Source: an uncultured Bacteroidales bacterium (GTDB taxonomy: Bacteria > Bacteroidota > Bacteroidia > Bacteroidales > F082). Taken from it: a stretch of 64,000 bases of DNA. The first letter of the stretch is position 1. Each line of letters opens with the position of its first letter. The stretch covers positions 1-64,000 of the forward strand of contig ONKQ01000033.1 of NCBI GenBank assembly GCA_900318465.1. The letters run 5' to 3'. Of this stretch, positions 52,327 through 64,000 are shown piece by piece. A program made the position numbers and the translations under genes. The notes under the pieces were generated by a model, which saw only the letters and a program-made list of their open reading frames with translations, made no database searches and was not told the origin of the DNA.

Positions 52327-55300
52327 ATGAAAAGACTTACGATGATCATGTCCTTGTCGTTGATGGTGACAATGCAAGGTTTATCTCAAGACTTTAACTA
52401 CAGTAAAATCACAACTGACCTTTTGGAAGAAATCAATGGAAGCACAAAATCCAATGAATTGTTTCAGACCATTATTGTTTTAGATGAACAATTTGATGCA
52501 CAAAAGTCGACTCGTCAAATGCAGCATCTTAATAAAGTTCAACGAAAAGAATATGTAATGAGTGAACTTCAGCAAGTTTCCAGAAGCGGACAAACGGCTA
52601 TTCTAAAAGATTTGCATCAGGGTCAAAAAGCCGAGCTTGTTAAAGACATTCAGTCGTTTTGGATCATCAATGCCATAAGTTGCTCCATGACAAAAGATAT
52701 GGTGTATGCCATCGCGGAGCGTCCCGATGTGAAATATGTAATGAAAGATTTTGAAATTCATATAGCAGACAGTAAAGTGTCCGATAACAACCAACAAGAC
52801 CGAAGCGTTAACCAATGGAATATCACCAAAGTAAATGCTGATGCCGTTTGGGCTATGGGTTACACAGGCGCTGGTATTATTGTAGCTGTCATCGACTCGG
52901 GTGTCAATTACAACCACACCGACATTGCCAACAACATGTGGGATGGTGGCTCCGAATACCCCAACCACGGCTGGGACTTCATAAACGATGATAACGACCC
53001 AATGGATAACCAAGGTCATGGAACCCATTGCGCTGGAACCGTATCAAGTTACGGCACAAACGACAAACAATGCGGCATTGCTAAAGACGCCAAAATCATG
53101 GCCCTAAAAACATTAAATCCAAAACCAAACGGAAGTGGTGCTTCTGGACCAACTTCAGGCGCTTGGGCTGCAATTGAATTTGCAGTTTCCCACGGTGCCG
53201 ACATTCTCAGTATGTCAATTGGTACTGCAGGAGCTGGAGGCAACTGGGCTTACAGGAACATAATGGAAAACGTACTCCATTGTGGTATAGTCGCTGCCGT
53301 ATCAGCAGGCAATTCAGGTGGTCAGTTATCGACTTATCCCCGTCCAAACAACGTCAGTTCACCTGGCAATTGCCCTTCACCTTGGAGACATCCTGACCAA
53401 ACTTTGGATGGTGGTCACTCGGCAGTCGTAACAGTTGGAGCAACAACTAAGGAGGATAAACATTCCAGTTTTTCTTCTTACGGTCCATCTACATGGGCGT
53501 CAGGCAATTATATTGGGTATTTTAATGATTATCCATGGGACAACGAAGACCCAACTAAAATCGGTTTAATCAAGCCTGACATTTCAGCCCCTGGAAGCGA
53601 TATCTGGTCATTAAGCCACTCATCCAACACTGGTTATCTTAGCATGGACGGCACCTCAATGGCTGCGCCTTGCGTAGCCGGAGTGATGGCTTTAATGCTT
53701 TCGGCCAATCCGACATTGACACCCGTAGAAATCGATTCTATCATTGAGACAACTGCCGTAGCCTGCGATGGACAAACTACAAAGAACAACACCTTTGGCT
53801 CAGGTCGCATCGATGCTTTGGCCGCCATCAACTATATGTTGAACGCCTGTGCCGCACCGTCCAATCTTGTTGCAACCATTAACGAAGCTGACGTGACTTT
53901 AAATTGGAACCCTGCGGAAAACGTCAGCTCCTATTGCATCTATAGAAATGGAACAATGATTGCCCAAACCGTTTCGGATACTACCTTTACCGATATGAAT
54001 GTCCCTGCAGGAATCAACACCTATTTCGTGAGAAGCAATAGTGCGAACCATCAAACCTCCTTGCCGTCAAACCAAGTCACCGTAGAAATCACAACCAATG
54101 CCGTAATCGACGCACCAAGTAATTTCTCAGTTTCGGAAATCAACACAGGAAGTAGTACGGTTACTTTGCATTGGGATGCCCCTGCCACACGAAAAGACAC
54201 TCTACGTTATGTTTCTTCAGGAACAGGCTATTATGCACCCGAAAATTTGGCCATCGCTGCCCAAAGATTCCCATCATCCATGCTCCAACCATACGCAGGA
54301 ATGCAAATTGAAAGCATCTTCTTTTCACTTGCAAACTCCGATGCAACTTGCACACTAAATCTTTATGAAGGTGATGAACTGTTTCCTGGAACACAAGTTT
54401 TTGAAGGTAGTTTCACGACCACCGAAGCACAACAACAGGTAAATTACCACTTGAACACCCCAGTTGTCATCAATCCTAACAAAGATTTATGGCTTACCAT
54501 TACCACTTCAGACCAACTTGCCTATAACAATTACGATGGCGACATCAACAATGTTCTCTTGTTTCAACTTTCAGGAGACCATTTCTGGGTCTCGTATGAT
54601 TTTGGAATAGCCTGGGCATTCCAACTCGGTTTGAGCGACAAGGAGTACACCTATAATGTATCACGCAACAATATTGCCATTTCGTCAAATCAAAATGAGA
54701 CAAGCTACACAGATTCTTACATTAACGGCATGAACGAATACAAAGTTACGGCCATTACAAACAGCTATGTGTCACCAACAAGCAACACACTTATGATTGT
54801 CGACAACACATCGGTTTTGGACAGCTTGACACTCAACAATGATGATAAACTTATCATTTTGCCTAATAGCACCCTTTCTGTTACTGAAAAACTTATCAAC
54901 ACCGACCCAGCCAACCTCATCCTCGAAAACGGCGCACAACTCTTTCATAATGGCAGTGATGATGTATACGCAACGGTGAAGAAGGATATTGCTGCTTACA
55001 CAACCGAAAAGAATGGATGGAACTTCATCGCCTCGCCCATTGCCACTCAACTCGAAACCGCCACCATCGATGGTCTCATCCCAGAAAATGAAGAAACCAC
55101 TTTTGACCTTTATAAATATAATGAACCTAATCACAAATGGTACAATTACAAGCCTGAAACTGACAATGCGGAACCCAGCTTTGCAATTGATCCCAAAACT
55201 GGTTATCTTTACGCCAGCAGCGAAAACACGACCCTTAGTTTTGCTGGCAAATTGCATTCGGCAAGTAGTTCCATCTCCAGCAACACGTTGAGCTATTCAG

Positions 55301-56145
55301 CCGATGTGTTGAAAGGCTTCAACCTTGTGGGCAACCCACTTCCATTTAACGCATACGTCAGCAAGAGTTACTACAAAATGAACGGCACAAATATAGAAGC
55401 CGTGACGAACAGCAGCGAAACGGTCGCGCCCTGCACAGGAATCATAGTGGAAGCCACTGGAGAAAATGAAAGCGTAATTTTCAGTCAGACGCCGATGCAG
55501 TGGTCAAATCGAGGCCAATTGCAAATCGCTGTGGCAGAGAACAAATTGAATAGGGACGGCTGTTCAACGAGCGCAATGCAGGTCGACAATGCCATTATCT
55601 GTTTCGATGAAGCCGACCCGCTTCAGAAGTTCGTTTTCAATGAAGACAACGCCAAACTTTACATCCCTCAAGGTGATGAAGACTATGCTATCGCCTGTGC
55701 CAACAACCGAAACGAAATGCCCCTTAACTTCAAACCCAGTCAAGATGGCACTTTCACCTTAACGGTTCAGCCTGAGTCGATGGAGATGAGCTATCTCTTC
55801 CTTATCGACAACATGACCGGCACCCATATCAACCTTTTGACTACGCCAAATTACACCTTCGAAGCCAAGACGGGCGATTATGAATCACGATTCAAGTTGC
55901 TGTTTGCTGCTGCAAACGAAGAAACAGAAACCTTTGAGAATGAGAGTTTTGGCTTTATCATCAATGGACAATTCCAATCGATTATTGGTCAAGGCCTACT
56001 GCAAGTCATTGACTTGAACGGAAGAATTTTGAAAAGTGCAAATGAAACGGAATGCATTGGACTTGATGGATTGACTGCTGGCGTGTATGTGATACGATTC
56101 ACCACCGCCAACAGTGTGAGAACACAAAAGATTGTTGTGGAATAA
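52327..56145 (+). CDS. Subtilisin-like (S8) protease, large T9SS type-A cargo
   Basis: A 1272-residue secreted protease. Signal peptide 1-21 (MQGLSQ), prodomain to ~150. Catalytic triad D190 (VIDSGVNYNH), H231 (GHGTHCAG) and S444 (DGTSMAAP). FN3-like modules follow (~510-830). The C-terminal ~430 residues are homologous to the C10 protease (NLILENGAQLFHN, KNGWNFIASPI, GFNLVGNPLPFNAYV) and end in a type-A sorting domain (LDGLTAGVYVIRFTTANS). It is a paralogue of the 40793 protease in the catalytic part. Base composition is more AT-rich than its neighbours. Confidence 0.92.
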   Translation: MKRLTMIMSLSLMVTMQGLSQDFNYSKITTDLLEEINGSTKSNELFQTIIVLDEQFDAQKSTRQMQHLNKVQRKEYVMSELQQVSRSGQTAILKDLHQGQKAELVKDIQSFWIINAISCSMTKDMVYAIAERPDVKYVMKDFEIHIADSKVSDNNQQDRSVNQWNITKVNADAVWAMGYTGAGIIVAVIDSGVNYNHTDIANNMWDGGSEYPNHGWDFINDDNDPMDNQGHGTHCAGTVSSYGTNDKQCGIAKDAKIMALKTLNPKPNGSGASGPTSGAWAAIEFAVSHGADILSMSIGTAGAGGNWAYRNIMENVLHCGIVAAVSAGNSGGQLSTYPRPNNVSSPGNCPSPWRHPDQTLDGGHSAVVTVGATTKEDKHSSFSSYGPSTWASGNYIGYFNDYPWDNEDPTKIGLIKPDISAPGSDIWSLSHSSNTGYLSMDGTSMAAPCVAGVMALMLSANPTLTPVEIDSIIETTAVACDGQTTKNNTFGSGRIDALAAINYMLNACAAPSNLVATINEADVTLNWNPAENVSSYCIYRNGTMIAQTVSDTTFTDMNVPAGINTYFVRSNSANHQTSLPSNQVTVEITTNAVIDAPSNFSVSEINTGSSTVTLHWDAPATRKDTLRYVSSGTGYYAPENLAIAAQRFPSSMLQPYAGMQIESIFFSLANSDATCTLNLYEGDELFPGTQVFEGSFTTTEAQQQVNYHLNTPVVINPNKDLWLTITTSDQLAYNNYDGDINNVLLFQLSGDHFWVSYDFGIAWAFQLGLSDKEYTYNVSRNNIAISSNQNETSYTDSYINGMNEYKVTAITNSYVSPTSNTLMIVDNTSVLDSLTLNNDDKLIILPNSTLSVTEKLINTDPANLILENGAQLFHNGSDDVYATVKKDIAAYTTEKNGWNFIASPIATQLETATIDGLIPENEETTFDLYKYNEPNHKWYNYKPETDNAEPSFAIDPKTGYLYASSENTTLSFAGKLHSASSSISSNTLSYSADVLKGFNLVGNPLPFNAYVSKSYYKMNGTNIEAVTNSSETVAPCTGIIVEATGENESVIFSQTPMQWSNRGQLQIAVAENKLNRDGCSTSAMQVDNAIICFDEADPLQKFVFNEDNAKLYIPQGDEDYAIACANNRNEMPLNFKPSQDGTFTLTVQPESMEMSYLFLIDNMTGTHINLLTTPNYTFEAKTGDYESRFKLLFAAANEETETFENESFGFIINGQFQSIIGQGLLQVIDLNGRILKSANETECIGLDGLTAGVYVIRFTTANSVRTQKIVVE

Positions 56146-56177
56146 ATTCGTATCTTTGCGCCACAATTTCAAGAACC

Positions 56178-59639
<3,462 letters not shown>

Positions 59640-59642
59640 TCT

Positions 59643-59823
59643 CACGCAGAATGCGCAGAATTATATGAAGCGCGAAGCGATGCAAAGTATCTCACGCAGA
59701 ATACGCAGAATTATATGAACCGCAAAGCGACGAAATTAATGTCCGGTAGGTTCTGCGATTTCTGCGGATTCTGCGTGAAACAAAACATCCGGCAGGTTCT
59801 GCGATTTCTGCGGATTCTGCGTG
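59643..59823. repeat. Doubled CACGCAGAAT inverted-repeat element
   Basis: The left unit (CACGCAGAATnCGCAGAATT...) occurs twice, at 59643 and 59693. The right unit (TCCGG[CT]AGGTTCTGCGATTT ... GATTCTGCGTGA) also occurs twice, near 59742 and 59788. The order is L-L-R-R. It is the same family as 43411-43498 and fills the mfd - symporter gap between convergent genes. Confidence 0.85.
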
Positions 59824-59829
59824 AAAAAA

Positions 59830-61281
59830 TCAACCAGCATGTCTCCTTTCCCAAAACTCCGCCCCCTCAACACCGATTTCCTTCGGGTCGAAAATGGGTT
59901 CCTTGCCTTCCTTTTTCTGTCGTTCGTAAGACTTCAACGCCTTGAACGCCTGGCGCGAGAGCAGCAAAATCACGATGATGTTCACCCATGCCATGGTGCC
60001 CACGCCAATGTCGCCGAGGTCCCACATCGCCTTGGCCTCATGCAAAGAACCGAAGAACACCATGCCGACCACACCGATACGCAGCACCCAAATCAAAACA
60101 TGTTCCAGTTTGCCCTTGCCAAAAAGATAGACGAGGTTGGTTTCCGCATAATAATAATACGCCATGATGGTCGTGAAGGCAAAGAAAAACAAGGCGTATG
60201 ACACGACGACACCGCCAAAATGGTTTCCCAAAAGCGTACTCAAAGCAGCTGTGGTATAGCTGACATCGGGAGCACCTAACTTTACACCCTTGGCGGCAAT
60301 AAGAATGTTGCCCGAGGCATCAAAAACGTTATAAGTCTTGCAAGCCAAAATCATCACGGCGGTGGCAGTGCATACTAATAAGGTGTCGATATACACCGAA
60401 AACGCCTGCACCAGTCCCTGCTTGACGGGATGCGACACCTTGGCCGCGCCTGCCACGATGGCACCCGTACCTTGGCCAGCCTCGTTGCTGTAGATGCCGC
60501 GTTTCACGCCCCATGCGATGGTCGAGCCGAGGATGCCGCCCAAAGCCTCATTCATGCCAAACGCGCTTCGTATCATGTCCATGAAAACGTCTGGCACCTC
60601 GCGGATATGGAAAGCCAACACGACAAGCGAGAGCAGCACATACAAAACCGCCATAAACGGAGCCACGATTTGCGCCACGTTGGCGATGCGCTTCACGCCA
60701 CCCATCACCACCAAGCCGATGAGCACTGCGACAATAGCACCAATCCAGGCAGCATCGATATGATAGGTGTTGGCAAACGACATCGCGATGCCGTTGGACT
60801 GCACCGGCGGCAAGAAAAAACCCGTGGCCAATACCGCACACACGGCAAAGACCACAGCCAACCACTTGCTTTTCAGTCCTTTCTCGATGTAATATGCCGG
60901 TCCGCCCCGAAACTGGCCTTTGTGCTCTTCCTTGTAGATTTGCGCCAAGGTAGCCTCGGCAAAAGCCGAACCTGCACCCAAAAAAGCGATAATCCACATC
61001 CAGACGATGGCACCCGGGCCGCCATAGCCGATGGCCGTAGCCACACCAACAATATTACCCGTTCCCACGCGCCCCGACAAAGCCATCGAAAACGCCTGAA
61101 ACGAGGTGATGCCCGTCTTCTCTCCCTTTTCCGATGAGAAAAGCAGTCGCGCCATCTCGCGCAGGCGACGCACCTGCACGAAGCGCGTTCCGATAGAGAA
61201 ATACAAGCCCGCCAAGAGGCAAATGGCCACAAGTGCCGGACTCCAAACGTAGCCGCTGATTGTTTGAATGAGTTGTTCCAT
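59830..61281 (-). CDS. Sodium:alanine symporter family (AGCS) transporter
   Basis: A 483-residue inner-membrane protein with about 11 helices. Family motifs include FQAFSMALSGRVGTGNIVGV, the GAGSAFAEATLAQIYKE stretch and FRGGPAYYIEKGL, plus KRGIYSNEAGQGTGAIVAGA later. It is expected to import alanine or glycine with Na+. Length is normal. Convergent with mfd. Confidence 0.93.
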   Translation of the reverse strand: MEQLIQTISGYVWSPALVAICLLAGLYFSIGTRFVQVRRLREMARLLFSSEKGEKTGITSFQAFSMALSGRVGTGNIVGVATAIGYGGPGAIVWMWIIAFLGAGSAFAEATLAQIYKEEHKGQFRGGPAYYIEKGLKSKWLAVVFAVCAVLATGFFLPPVQSNGIAMSFANTYHIDAAWIGAIVAVLIGLVVMGGVKRIANVAQIVAPFMAVLYVLLSLVVLAFHIREVPDVFMDMIRSAFGMNEALGGILGSTIAWGVKRGIYSNEAGQGTGAIVAGAAKVSHPVKQGLVQAFSVYIDTLLVCTATAVMILACKTYNVFDASGNILIAAKGVKLGAPDVSYTTAALSTLLGNHFGGVVVSYALFFFAFTTIMAYYYYAETNLVYLFGKGKLEHVLIWVLRIGVVGMVFFGSLHEAKAMWDLGDIGVGTMAWVNIIVILLLSRQAFKALKSYERQKKEGKEPIFDPKEIGVEGAEFWERRHAG

Positions 61282-61296
61282 AGTGAAATCTCTTAT

Positions 61297-62565
61297 TTAA
61301 CTGTTTTGAAGTCTGAAGAACTCCTTTTGTTGCTCTATTTCACGCCGAAGTTCTTCTTTGGTAGGCATATAAGTCAGGTATTTCGCCGCAAAAAGTTGGT
61401 CATTGCCGTTCAACACGCTATAGTGGGCCACATCCTCGTCGGTGTCGGCGCAAAGCAAAATGCCGATGGTGGGATTATGCCCTTGCGGTATCATCATCTC
61501 ATCGTACATCTTCACATACATATCCATCTGTCCCACATCCTGATGACGAAGTTTAGTAGTCTTGAGGTCAATCAACACGAAGCAACGCAAGTTATAATTG
61601 TAGAACACAAGGTCGATATAATAATCCTCTTTCTCCGTATGGATGCGTTTCTGACGGTCTGCCAGCGTAAAGCCTTTACCCAGTTCCATCAGAAAAGGAA
61701 TCAGGTGGTCTATGATGCGTTGCTCCAAGTCGCTCTCGGTGTAGTCAGTGTTGTTCTTGAAGCCAAGAAATTCAGCCACTACAGGATTCTTCAAATACTC
61801 CAACCTGTCCTGTAGCGGTTGAGTCAACTGCTTCATTTCGTCACGAACCAACTCCTTGTTTTGCGACTGCAACAAGCGATGGTAGTATTGGCTGCTGATG
61901 TTGCGCTGCAGCGTGCGCGTGCTCCACATTTCGTTGGCGGCTTCTTGCTCATACCAAGCGCGGGCTTCGGCATTAGATTCTTGAAGAATGATACGATAGT
62001 GAGTCCATGACAACCTCAAAGGTTTTACGGACGATAAAAGACCATACAAATCAATTTCGTTGAATAATCCCGTCAGTGATGGGACAATTTCAGATTTTCC
62101 ACTCACTGCGTGGAAAATGTTTTCCGTGTCTTTTTCTGATTTTGCACTCATTGCGTGCACAATATTGTGATCAGATTCCTCATCAAATTTTGCACTCACT
62201 GCGTGCAAAATCTCTGTGGAATCAGAATCAACCATAACTTTTACCTGAAAGAGACCTTCGTGTTTCTGATAAAAATCTATGTAATTATATAGATTTCTCC
62301 ATGTAAAGCCCCTGCCATATTGCACAATTAATGCATTCGCCAGTTCTTTTATTATTCTTTCTCCATACTCCGCCCGCTTGTCTTTCAGCACTTCTCGCTG
62401 AATACGCATACCAAGTAGCCAATTGCGCTTGATTAACACTTCGTTCACGGCACGGTAAGCCATTGCTTGTGCCTGTTCGATGATAGTACAGGCATCTTGG
62501 TACAATTCTCCAGTTTCCTGCACAACGGCACGAAAATCTTTTGGAATGCTCCTATTATCACTCAT
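61297..62565 (-). CDS. YhcG-family PDDEXK nuclease (DUF1016)
   Basis: A 422-residue protein starting MSDNRSIPKDF. The N-terminal DUF1016_N part covers NEVLIKRNWLLGMRI, GERIIKELANALI and FTWRNLYNY. The linker holds three H-A-[VM]-S repeats. The C-terminal nuclease has DYYIDLVFYNYNLRCFVLID, then LKTTKLRHQDVGQMDMY (D ... L-x-D-x-K type) and GHNPTIGILLCADTDED. The family has been linked to restriction-associated or DNA-processing roles. The linker repeats are palindromic DNA insertions (62094-62211). Confidence 0.88.
   Translation of the reverse strand: MSDNRSIPKDFRAVVQETGELYQDACTIIEQAQAMAYRAVNEVLIKRNWLLGMRIQREVLKDKRAEYGERIIKELANALIVQYGRGFTWRNLYNYIDFYQKHEGLFQVKVMVDSDSTEILHAVSAKFDEESDHNIVHAMSAKSEKDTENIFHAVSGKSEIVPSLTGLFNEIDLYGLLSSVKPLRLSWTHYRIILQESNAEARAWYEQEAANEMWSTRTLQRNISSQYYHRLLQSQNKELVRDEMKQLTQPLQDRLEYLKNPVVAEFLGFKNNTDYTESDLEQRIIDHLIPFLMELGKGFTLADRQKRIHTEKEDYYIDLVFYNYNLRCFVLIDLKTTKLRHQDVGQMDMYVKMYDEMMIPQGHNPTIGILLCADTDEDVAHYSVLNGNDQLFAAKYLTYMPTKEELRREIEQQKEFFRLQNS
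62094..62211. repeat. Three 25-bp palindromes inside yhcG
   Basis: Copies at 62094-62118, 62139-62163 and 62187-62211 share ATTTT-[CG]-CAC-TCA[CT]TGC-GTG-[CG]-A(A/C)AAT. Copy 1 has C and G at the paired positions where copies 2 and 3 have G and C, so pairing is kept. Spacing is 45 and 48 bases, preserving the reading frame (I/V-x-H-A-V/M-S-x-K in each). Confidence 0.85.
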
Positions 62566-62725
62566 AATGAAATGGTTTATGGCGCAAAAATAGGTTTTTC
62601 CCTTCAATAATCAAATTTTTCAAACAAAAACCGCCTCCGCCATCAAATCCTTCCGCCCAAGCAAGCTGAAGATGGTGATTACCCTAATTGGTTTTGTTTT
62701 GATTATGCAAGCATTAAAACAAATT

Positions 62726-62786
62726 TTCGGTCGTTTGTGGCAGTTTTGTTCGGTCGTTTGTGGAGAATTTGTTCGGTCGTTTGTGG
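62726..62786. repeat. Three 23-bp tandem repeats (TTCGGTCGTTTGTGG)
   Basis: TTCGGTCGTTTGTGG occurs at 62726, 62749 and 62772, an exact 23-base period. They lie in the 432-base gap 62566-62997 between yhcG and a membrane-protein gene. The gap has no gene I can support; short open frames across the repeat exist on both strands but lack ribosome sites. Confidence 0.85.
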
Positions 62787-62997
62787 AAATTTGCCGACCA
62801 GTCACCTTGTCAAGCAAGCAACTGCGGATTAACTTCTTCGCTCATTGTCAACTGCTTGCAATATGCCACAAAAAGTCTATTGTTCGCTGATTTGGGAACA
62901 ATTCGTTATAAAACCCCTTATTTCATTCTGATTGCAAATCCGACTGAACAAGAGCATCCAAACGCTACATTTTCAATTGGGATTATCAGGACGATAG

Positions 62998-63822
62998 CTA
63001 TGCAAGGCTTTTAGGCTTCCTGTTTTTGCGGGAAAAGTATACTATCGCGATTACAAAAACCATTAAATAAGCGATTGCCCAGACAAAGAAAGCTTTCCAA
63101 ACCGTGATGTCAGGTTTTACGGGGACGGGCTTCTCCTCTTGTTGTCTGTCGTTGTTGTTTTCGTCGGTTTTTATATCGGTATTGAGTTCTGCATCAGGGG
63201 TTTTGTCAACTTTGTTTCTGCTTTTAAACACGTTGGTCACCCTGCTTACGGCTTCTGTCGTTTGGTAGGTATGATAATCCAGCATCTCCGTTCTTGGCTG
63301 CGAAAGAATCAAACATCCCCAGATGACAAACGCAATGAAGCCTCCCAAATAATGGGCAAAATGTTTTCGGGCTTCCTTGTAACGCTCCATAGGCAAGCCC
63401 AAGAGATGCTCTACGGTTGGACGTTTCTCCTCTATCATCTGACGGGCATTATCCATTGCTCCTTGAACTTCTACGCCGCGGGTAGTTCGTTGATCCAAAC
63501 GGCCACTTTTGGTGTGTTTTAGCCCTTCGTCCTTGATGACTTGTTTTAGATTTTTCATTTTGTCTGATGCCGAAAAATAGTTTTTCGAACTATCAACCAA
63601 CGTGCGTTTTTCTTGGTTTGACAGCTCGAACTTGGCAAGCACATGTGGCCTGTCTGACCTCCTGTACAAAATAAAAATGAGGAGTGCACAAACAGCACTT
63701 GCAGGAGGTATCACAATCGGAACCAAACGGGCTGCAATCGGAACCAAACGGATTGCGATAACTATCAAAATGATTCCCAAGCATCCCGCTGCAGAATCGT
63801 CATTTTTGTTTTTCTTTGCCAT
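62998..63822 (-). CDS. Membrane protein of unknown function
   Basis: A 274-residue protein. Two hydrophobic segments near the N-terminus (about 14-54, with the unusual repeat RLVPIAARLVPIVIPP) are followed by a charged cytoplasmic stretch. A helix at ~157-172 (LGGFIAFVIWGCLIL), a low-complexity acidic segment (DENNNDRQQEEKPVPVKP) and a final helix at ~243-263 before KNRKPKSLA follow. No family recognised. It starts 7 bases after the gene running in from the window end, so the two are probably co-transcribed. Confidence 0.65.
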   Translation of the reverse strand: MAKKNKNDDSAAGCLGIILIVIAIRLVPIAARLVPIVIPPASAVCALLIFILYRRSDRPHVLAKFELSNQEKRTLVDSSKNYFSASDKMKNLKQVIKDEGLKHTKSGRLDQRTTRGVEVQGAMDNARQMIEEKRPTVEHLLGLPMERYKEARKHFAHYLGGFIAFVIWGCLILSQPRTEMLDYHTYQTTEAVSRVTNVFKSRNKVDKTPDAELNTDIKTDENNNDRQQEEKPVPVKPDITVWKAFFVWAIAYLMVFVIAIVYFSRKNRKPKSLA

Positions 63823-63829
63823 AATTCTG

Positions 63830-64000
63830 TTATTTGTATGGTTTGTAATCTGTTATAGAGAATCCAGAGCCTTTAATGCCCTTGCTTAGGCGAATGCCAT
63901 TTCTGCCAAAAGTGATATTGATAATCTTGCCTTTGTAGGATAAGGATACACCTCGCTTGCTGACGTTACAATAAAACCTCTTGGTTAATCGAAATCTTCT
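63830..64000 (-). CDS. Partial gene, C-terminal 56 codons, DUF4236-like
   Basis: The frame is open to the window end and encodes RRFRLTKRFYCNVSKRGVSL, then YKGKIINITFGRNGIRLSKG and a short end. Alternating strands with N-V-S-K-R-G-V-S-L resemble DUF4236 proteins (short beta domains with a NxSKSGVG motif). The start lies beyond 64000. It is followed closely by the membrane-protein gene at 62998-63822. Confidence 0.6.
   Translation of the reverse strand, partial: RRFRLTKRFYCNVSKRGVSLSYKGKIINITFGRNGIRLSKGIKGSGFSITDYKPYK

Noticed and set aside
62094..62211. CRISPR-like spacing of three 25-bp repeats
   Set aside because: The repeats are palindromic, lie in frame within an intact gene, and the intervals continue the protein; no cas genes are present.
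62672..62890. Short frames across the 23-bp tandem repeat
   Set aside because: Frames on both strands simply read through the repeat, without ribosome sites or recognisable proteins.

Overview
The window reads as a chromosomal segment of a Bacteroidota bacterium, most likely order Bacteroidales. Reasons: repeated TAnnTTTG-type -7 promoter boxes (e.g. 20384, 32546, 48774, 52285), at least five type IX secretion (T9SS) cargo proteins (one CHU_C/type B, four type A sorting tails), a kbl-tdh threonine degradation pair, and a zapA / 6S RNA / rny neighbourhood. No rRNA, transposase or CRISPR array is present; one tRNA (Asp) is.

Layout. 0-6.3 kb: a stray copy of the prfC tail, a three-gene DUF3791/DUF3990 toxin-antitoxin-like operon, gapA, a large T9SS type-B surface protein and an AAA ATPase/nuclease gene bracketed by ~47-bp repeats. 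6.3-13.8 kb: housekeeping genes on the minus strand (mscL, prfC, tRNA-Asp, comEC, lpxB, surE, maf). 13.8-15.7 kb: small stress/defence modules (ParE pair, a structured RNA candidate, HepT/MntA). 15.7-20.3 kb: tdh and kbl, a T9SS esterase between 35-bp direct repeats, and a second HEPN/nucleotidyltransferase pair. 20.4-29.5 kb: cysS, patatin phospholipase, radical SAM enzyme, rny, 6S RNA, zapA, a coiled-coil partner, a lipoprotein 5'-nucleotidase and a DUF2851 gene.

29.5-40.8 kb is an accessory island. It holds a DUF4062/HATPase regulator, WYL and YhcG gene remnants, an antitoxin/PIN pair and an AT-rich five-gene operon: a BcgI-like nuclease-methyltransferase fusion with its specificity subunit, then a TIR-domain protein, a DGQHR-like protein with a C-terminal deoxyribosyltransferase/TIR-like domain, and a large protein with a C-terminal HEPN R-x4-H motif. 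The combination looks like a composite anti-phage system with three candidate effectors controlled beside a restriction-modification core. The island is bracketed by the intact DUF2851 3' end (29477-29530) and a diverged second copy of its last 15 codons plus stop (40725-40772), which suggests entry or exchange at that gene's 3' end.

40.8-64 kb: three very large T9SS proteases (two subtilisins and one C10 streptopain-like), an HTH/membrane protein pair, a frameshifted TlpA-like lipoprotein, a BRO-N protein, an OPT transporter, mfd, an AGCS symporter, an intact YhcG nuclease and two membrane/unknown genes, the last cut by the window end.

A second theme is the density of short dispersed inverted repeats. 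At least five families lie between genes, and several copies lie in frame inside coding sequence (the S8 protease tail at 43205, mfd at 57162-57265, yhcG at 62094-62211). In yhcG three palindromes show paired compensatory changes.
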